A DNA stretch of 10,570 nucleotides, from positions 1 to 10,570 of the forward strand of contig CAYVKY010000080.1 in assembly GCA_964452115.1 (NCBI GenBank). Direction: 5' to 3'. A model generated the notes under the pieces. That model worked only from the letters and a program-made list of their open reading frames with translations, was not told the DNA's origin and searched no databases. The stretch's first letter is position 1, and each line of letters begins with the position of its first letter. Positions 6,211-10,570 of this stretch are shown piece by piece. The translations under genes were made by a program, and so were the position numbers. Source of the DNA: CAYVKY01 sp964452115 (GTDB lineage Bacteria > Bacteroidota > Ignavibacteria > Tepidaquicellales > Tepidaquicellaceae).

Positions 6211-9200
6211 TTACGAACATCCTGTTGTTGTGCCGCAAGTGACACACTTCAGGCAGGTTCCGTTTCTCACCATTGTTGCCTGACCGCACTGCGGACAGAT
6301 ATCGCCTGTATAGCCTTTCATACGGGCTTCATCTATTAATCTTCTTTTTGTAACTTTACCCGACGACGACGATGATGATTCTTCTTCGGCGGTATTGCTC
6401 ACGCTTATATGCAGAGTTTCATTTTCCGCATCTTTATTCACAGCGGGTGTATCTTCAGTATGCAGTACTCTTTTTTCTTCTATAATTCTTTCGCTGTAAA
6501 GCTTTTCTTCGTCAAAGTCTGCTTCATCTTCTTTCTGCTTGATTGAATCGATCGAGCCCGAGCGGATTGTATCCTCGCCGATGTGCGCAAGGTCGTACCT
6601 GCCGAGATATGTGACTGCCAGTTCCCTGAATATATAGTCAATGATTGACGTTGACATTTTAATATTCGGATTTCCGACCACAATGCCGTTCGGTTCAAAG
6701 CGCGTATATACAAATGCATCAACAAATTCTTCGAGAGGAACACCGTGCTGCAAGCCGAGTGAAATTGCGATTGCAAAACAGTTCATCAGGCTGCGGAATG
6801 CAGCACCTTCTCTGTGCATATCAATAAAAATTTCACCGAGCTGTCCGTTGTCATATTCGCCGGTTCTGAGATAAACCGAATGCTGTCCGATTTTTGCCTT
6901 CTGAGTGTAACCCTTTCTTCTGTAAGGCAGTTTTCGTCTCTTTGCGATATATCTGTGCACGATTCTTTCGGCAACTTTTACGATGTCATAAGTGGGCTGA
7001 ACTGCTGCAGACTTCAACTCATCTTCAAGTATAAAATCATCATCATCCGAAGAGGAGTTAAGCGGCTGCGAAAGTTTTGAACCGTCTCTGTAAAGCGCAT
7101 TCGCCTTGAGTCCGAGTGACCAGCTCATCATATAAGCGCTCTTCATATTTTCGACCGTAGCATCGGACGGGAAGTTTATCGTTTTTGAAATTGCTCCCGA
7201 AATGAACGGCTGCGCCGCTGCCATAATTTTAATATGCGCTTCCGGTGCGATAAAACGGGTTCCTTTTCTTCCGCTTTTATTTGCACAGTCAAAAATTGCG
7301 TAGTGCGATTTTTTCAGATGCGGAGCGCCTTCGATTGTCATCGAGCCGCAGATGTAATCGTTTGCAGCTTCAATCTGCTCTTTTGAATATCCGATTTCTT
7401 TGAGCAGATTAAAATTGAAATCGTTTAATTGTTCGTCTGTAAACTTCAGCGTTTCCTTGCAGAATTCCTCGCCGAGCGTAAACTTGTTGAATGCGAATGA
7501 GATGTCAAACACGGTCGGAAGAATTTTTTCCACCTGCATAATCACATCTTTAGTAAATCCTTTTTCGGCAAGCGACTTTGCATTTATGAAAGGACAGTCA
7601 ACCAGAGAACCTGAGCCGATGGTATATTTAATTATATCATTAATTTCGTTTTTAGTGTAACCGATTTTCTTAAGTGCAATCGGCAGTGAATCGTTTATGA
7701 TTTTGAAATATCCGCCGCCTGCAAGTGTTTTAAATTTCACGATTGCAAAGTCCGGCTCAATGCCCGTTGTGTCACAATCCATCAAAAGTCCGATTGTACC
7801 TGTTGGCGCAAGCGTCGTTACCTGTGCATTTCTGAAGCCGTATCTTTCGCCCGTTTCAACTGCCTTGTCGGCATCTCTGCGTGCAGCTTCAAGCAGGTAA
7901 TCGGGACAGTATTTTTTATTAATTCCCATTGGATAAATCGAGAGAGCTTCATATTCGGACTTAGGCGAATTGTAAGCCGCGTTCCTGTGGTTTCTGAGCA
8001 CACGCAGCATATCGTTTCTGTTCTCTTCAAACTTTTTGAAACTGCCGAGTTCCTTTGCCATTTCAGCGGATGTGATGTATGCCGTTGAATGCATAATACA
8101 GGTGATTGCGCCTGTTAATGCAAGCGCTTCATCCGAATCGTAAGGGATGCCCTGTCTCATAAGAAGTGCGCCGATATTAGCGTAGCCGAGTCCGAGAGTT
8201 CTGTAATCGAATGACCTGACGGCAATTTCCATGCTCGGGAACTGCGCCATCAAAACGCTGATTTCCAGCACAACCGTCCATATTCTTGATGCGCTGCGGA
8301 AACTGTCAACCGTAAACTTGTCGTTATTTTCGTCAAGGAATTTTACAAGATTGAGCGAAGCAAGATTGCAGGCGGTATCATCAAGGAACATATACTCGCT
8401 GCAAGGATTCGATGCTTTGATTTCGCCGCCTTTCGGGCAGGTGTGCCATTCATTTACTGTATCATGAAATTGAATTCCCGGGTCTGCGCAAGCCCAAGCG
8501 GCATAAGAAATCTTTTCCCACAATTCGCGGGCTTTGATTTTTTTCATCGCTTTGGGTTCGCGGCTTTCTGCTGCCGCTTTCTTCAGTTCATTGCGTGCAA
8601 ATAGTTTCCAGTCGTCATCTTTAGTAACGGCTTTCATAAAGTCATTCTTTACGCGGATGCTGTTGTTTGAATTCTGACCTGAAACCGAGTTGTATGCTTC
8701 GGAATTCCAGTCCGAATTATATTCGGGAATATAAATTTCTTTATATCCGAATTTAGCGAGCTGAATCACGCGCTGAATGTAATTTTCAGGGATGAAATTT
8801 TTTCTTGCATCCAGAATTGCCTGTGCAAGCAATTTATTTGTTTTTTTATCAAATGCATCATTTTCGGGATGTGCGGTACCGCACGCCTTCATAATTGCAT
8901 TAAGATATTTATTGAGAATCTTTGAACCTGCTACAAGAGAAGCAACTTTTTCTTCCTCTGCAACCTTCCACTGTATAAACTCTTCGATGTCAGGATGGTC
9001 GATATCTAAAATCACCATCTTCGCCGCACGTCTGGTTGTGCCGCCTGACTTAATTGCACCTGCGCTTCTGTCGCCGATTTTAAGAAAACTCATTAAACCC
9101 GATGATTTGCCTCCGCCGCTTAACTCTTCTCCGCCGCCTCTGATTTCGGAAAAATTCGTACCCGTTCCCGAGCCGTATTTAAAAAGCCTAGCTTCACGCA

Positions 9201-9849
9201 CCCACAAATCCATAATGCCGCCGTCGTTCACAAGGTCATCGTGAACCGACTGAATAAAGCACGCATGCGGCTGGCAGTGAGAGTATGCATCGGCTGCCTG
9301 CGTAAGTTCTTCCGTGTCGGGATTAACATAAAAGTGCCCCTGCGCGGGACCTGTGATTCCATACGCCCAATTCAGTCCTGTGTTAAACCACTGCGGCGAA
9401 TTCGGCGCCGCTATCTGCATTGCGAGCATATAATAAATCTCATCGTAAAAAACTTTTGCGTCTTCTTCGGAATCGAAATAATTATATTTCCATCCCCAGT
9501 ACGTCCAGCAGCCCGCAAGCCTGTTAAACACCTGACGCGAATCATTTTCATAAGTGTAAAATGATTTTTCGCTTTGGCTGAAAATATCTATATCGGGCTC
9601 CGAACGCTGAATCCATTCGGGAACGCCGTCTTCTTTAACTTTTCGGAGCTTTTTTGCAACCCCTGCTTTTCGGAAATATTTTTGTGCGATTATGTCTGTC
9701 GCTACCTGTGACCAGTGTTTTGGTACTACAACATTTTTCATTTCAAAAATCACTGTGCCGTCAGGTTCCCGTATAATTGATGAGCGGGTGTCATAGACTA
9801 TTGATTCTATTGCATTCCCGCTGTCAGTAAAAACTCTGTTAAATCTCAT
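6211..9849 (-). CDS. nrdJ: Adenosylcobalamin-dependent ribonucleotide reductase (class II)
   Basis: This 1212-residue enzyme reduces ribonucleotides to deoxyribonucleotides using a radical made from coenzyme B12, with or without oxygen. The active-site N-x-C-x-E motif is NPCSE, with radical Cys483, Asn481 and Glu485. Cys494 (TACNLASLNL) lies 11 residues on, as expected for one redox cysteine; Cys197 in QPHACFIQSV is the likely other. The phosphate-loop motif APTGT is at 681-685. A TSCPD-type domain spans about 970-1090. An acidic/serine linker (EEESSSSSSG, near 1155) joins a C-terminal zinc-ribbon-like tail with Cys1185, 1188, 1199, 1202, 1205 and 1211, which probably re-reduces the active site. 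The length fits the long NrdJ group. There is no ATP-cone, intein or frameshift evident. The ATG has no Shine-Dalgarno; a nearby upstream ATG at 9854 is out of frame and stops after four codons. Confidence 0.97.
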   Translation of the reverse strand: MRFNRVFTDSGNAIESIVYDTRSSIIREPDGTVIFEMKNVVVPKHWSQVATDIIAQKYFRKAGVAKKLRKVKEDGVPEWIQRSEPDIDIFSQSEKSFYTYENDSRQVFNRLAGCWTYWGWKYNYFDSEEDAKVFYDEIYYMLAMQIAAPNSPQWFNTGLNWAYGITGPAQGHFYVNPDTEELTQAADAYSHCQPHACFIQSVHDDLVNDGGIMDLWVREARLFKYGSGTGTNFSEIRGGGEELSGGGKSSGLMSFLKIGDRSAGAIKSGGTTRRAAKMVILDIDHPDIEEFIQWKVAEEEKVASLVAGSKILNKYLNAIMKACGTAHPENDAFDKKTNKLLAQAILDARKNFIPENYIQRVIQLAKFGYKEIYIPEYNSDWNSEAYNSVSGQNSNNSIRVKNDFMKAVTKDDDWKLFARNELKKAAAESREPKAMKKIKARELWEKISYAAWACADPGIQFHDTVNEWHTCPKGGEIKASNPCSEYMFLDDTACNLASLNLVKFLDENNDKFTVDSFRSASRIWTVVLEISVLMAQFPSMEIAVRSFDYRTLGLGYANIGALLMRQGIPYDSDEALALTGAITCIMHSTAYITSAEMAKELGSFKKFEENRNDMLRVLRNHRNAAYNSPKSEYEALSIYPMGINKKYCPDYLLEAARRDADKAVETGERYGFRNAQVTTLAPTGTIGLLMDCDTTGIEPDFAIVKFKTLAGGGYFKIINDSLPIALKKIGYTKNEINDIIKYTIGSGSLVDCPFINAKSLAEKGFTKDVIMQVEKILPTVFDISFAFNKFTLGEEFCKETLKFTDEQLNDFNFNLLKEIGYSKEQIEAANDYICGSMTIEGAPHLKKSHYAIFDCANKSGRKGTRFIAPEAHIKIMAAAQPFISGAISKTINFPSDATVENMKSAYMMSWSLGLKANALYRDGSKLSQPLNSSSDDDDFILEDELKSAAVQPTYDIVKVAERIVHRYIAKRRKLPYRRKGYTQKAKIGQHSVYLRTGEYDNGQLGEIFIDMHREGAAFRSLMNCFAIAISLGLQHGVPLEEFVDAFVYTRFEPNGIVVGNPNIKMSTSIIDYIFRELAVTYLGRYDLAHIGEDTIRSGSIDSIKQKEDEADFDEEKLYSERIIEEKRVLHTEDTPAVNKDAENETLHISVSNTAEEESSSSSSGKVTKRRLIDEARMKGYTGDICPQCGQATMVRNGTCLKCVTCGTTTGCS

Positions 9850-9884
9850 TCATACAAATTTTATAAGTGAATAAAAGCGATATT

Positions 9885-9915
9885 ATTATAAGAGAAATAA
9901 AAATCCAGAATACAA
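9885..9915 (-). promoter_or_regulatory. Candidate nrdJ promoter
   Basis: On the minus strand a perfect TATAAT lies at 9890-9885, and TTGTAT lies 19 bp upstream (9915-9910). The leader would be about 30 nt, without a Shine-Dalgarno. The spacing is longer than the ideal 17 bp, and perfect -10 matches arise easily in AT-rich DNA. No Bacteroidota-type TAnnTTTG box fits exactly. Confidence 0.35.
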
Positions 9916-9951
9916 CCTAAGAACATTTCAAATTATAATATTTTTATTAAA

Positions 9952-9992
9952 AACAAAACGCTTTTTTCTCTTCAGAAAAAAATAATTTTGTT
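9952..9992. other. AT-rich nested hairpin upstream of nrdJ
   Basis: TTTTTTCT (9962-9969) pairs with AGAAAAAA (9974-9981) around the loop CTTC. An outer pair AACAAAA (9952-9958) and TTTTGTT (9986-9992) encloses it. The fold is possible on either strand but is weak. Function unknown: a remnant, a terminator of a gene further right, or chance. Confidence 0.4.
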
Positions 9993-10021
9993 GATTTTTA
10001 AATTCTAATTACAGTTATCAA

Positions 10022-10049
10022 TTTTTCCCATATCAATATTTTTTCCCAT
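10022..10049. promoter_or_regulatory. Direct repeat TTTTTCCCAT, possible regulator sites
   Basis: TTTTTCCCAT occurs at 10022-10031 and 10040-10049, an 18-bp period, about 170-200 bp upstream of the nrdJ start. Both copies are followed by similar ATCAA text. The sequence does not resemble the NrdR box. It may be a regulator site pair or part of a degenerate intergenic repeat. Confidence 0.25.
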
Positions 10050-10383
10050 CAAATTTCATCAACTGCGTGCCATCTTAACCTATAAAAACCGTTCGCATCT
10101 CAAATAGTTCCCGCTGAATCGCGTTATCGGCTTTTAAACCGATATATTGAAATTATGATTTTTTGGTTACGTTCCCACGCTGAACGATTTGTGCAAAAAC
10201 ACCTCCGGACCTCTCGTGCCGCTGCTTCGGCTGCGACACGCACATTAAACATTAATACTATCACTGCTGTCCAAAATAAATTGGTAACTTTAATAAATTG
10301 ATGATTCGGGATTATTTCAGTGATAATTTTTATGAATTTTACATTTTCCGGATGAATCCCCTAACTCTTTACCAAAAACGAAA

Positions 10384-10398
10384 ACCCCCGAAGGGGGT
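10384..10398. repeat. Hairpin repeat, copy A (ACCCCC-GAA-GGGGGT)
   Basis: A 6-bp perfect stem with a GAA loop is followed by TGATATATT. On the minus strand the stem is followed by TTTTCGTTTTT, so this copy could act as an intrinsic terminator for a leftward transcript entering from beyond the window. Copies B and C share its design. Confidence 0.7.
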
Positions 10399-10432
10399 GA
10401 TATATTTGTAGCACGTTTGTCGCGTCTCAATA

Positions 10433-10457
10433 AAACCCCCGCAGGGGGTGACATAAT
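10433..10457. repeat. Hairpin repeat, copy B (ACCCCC-GCA-GGGGGT)
   Basis: The stem and loop lie at 10435-10449, with TGACATAAT after it ending at 10457. It lies 51 bp after copy A in the same orientation. The minus-strand side is followed by TTTTATT, again terminator-like. Its TGACATAAT tail is found inverted in copy C. Confidence 0.7.
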
Positions 10458-10545
10458 TTCTATCTTTTTTAAACATTATTTTTTGCATTTGAAATGAAAA
10501 GTTCAATTGAACGAAAACATACATTTTAATCAGTATATTGTAAAT

Positions 10546-10570
10546 ATTATGTCACCCCTCCGGGGTTCAG
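10546..10570. repeat. Hairpin repeat, copy C, inverted
   Basis: ATTATGTCA (10546-10554) is the exact reverse complement of the copy B tail. ACCCC (10554-10558) pairs with GGGGT (10562-10566). Both arms are one base pair shorter than in copies A and B, so the stem is preserved. The window ends four bases after the stem, so further copies may follow. Confidence 0.7.

Larger units (their letters stand above)
9850..10378. other. Gene-free region between nrdJ and the right-hand repeats
   Basis: No open reading frame longer than about 60 codons and no RNA gene was recognised here. The left half is very AT-rich and holds the nrdJ upstream elements listed separately. A TATCGG/CCGATA hairpin lies at 10125-10144. 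Positions about 10165-10243 form a distinctly GC-richer patch with small pairings (CGTG at 10215 with CACG at 10237, GCCG at 10218 with CGGC at 10228). The patch may be a decayed mobile or coding fragment or an intergenic repeat. Downstream, to 10378, I see nothing that I can name. Confidence 0.5.

Noticed and set aside
8792..9244. 150-codon plus-strand open frame inside nrdJ
   Set aside because: It is antisense to highly conserved nrdJ sequence and has no recognisable protein character; an overlap artefact.
9850..10080. NrdR boxes before nrdJ
   Set aside because: No pair of ACACnATAT-like palindromes with the usual spacing was found by eye.
9850..10378. Cobalamin riboswitch upstream of nrdJ
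   Set aside because: A B12-dependent enzyme invites the idea, but no B12-box (GCCACTG-like) sequence is seen on the minus strand, and riboswitches usually control the B12-independent enzyme or B12 uptake.

Overview
The window looks like chromosomal DNA of a Bacteroidota/Chlorobi-type bacterium, perhaps an Ignavibacteria-like lineage. The reasons are an AT-rich composition (roughly 40% GC by eye), AT-rich leaders mostly without a Shine-Dalgarno sequence, lipoproteins and beta-barrel proteins with that style of signal sequence, and a long B12-dependent ribonucleotide reductase. The placement is inference; no rRNA or phylogenetic marker other than RecA is present.

Layout. Positions 1-126 carry three copies of a small hairpin repeat at an exact 49-bp period. 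Positions 153-2016 (minus strand) hold three closely packed genes of unknown function: a putative outer-membrane beta-barrel protein, a small two-helix channel-like membrane protein, and a polytopic membrane protein coupled to it by a one-base stop/start overlap. From about 2017 to 2173 the genes diverge. Positions 2174-4341 (plus strand) hold a lipoprotein staphylococcal-type nuclease, an overlapping lipoprotein with an OB-fold, a secreted DUF4189-like protein and a fatty acid 2-hydroxylase-like membrane enzyme. The hydroxylase stop codon abuts the recX stop codon with no bases between them.

Positions 4342-9849 (minus strand) are a DNA-metabolism block read from right to left: nrdJ (adenosylcobalamin-dependent ribonucleotide reductase, 1212 aa), recA 23 bp downstream, a probable intrinsic terminator, then recX. 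The block combines dNTP supply, strand exchange and control of strand exchange. Positions 9850-10570 have no recognisable gene. They hold the nrdJ upstream region, AT-rich hairpins, an isolated GC-rich patch, and a second family of hairpin repeats that runs off the window edge.

No clearly new defence or mobile system is visible. The items most worth a second look are the split nuclease/OB-fold lipoprotein pair, the channel-like protein with its coupled neighbours, and the two hairpin repeat families. In both families the stems show compensatory changes, and most copies read C-GNA-G at the tip on one strand, a motif known to make very stable single-stranded DNA hairpins.
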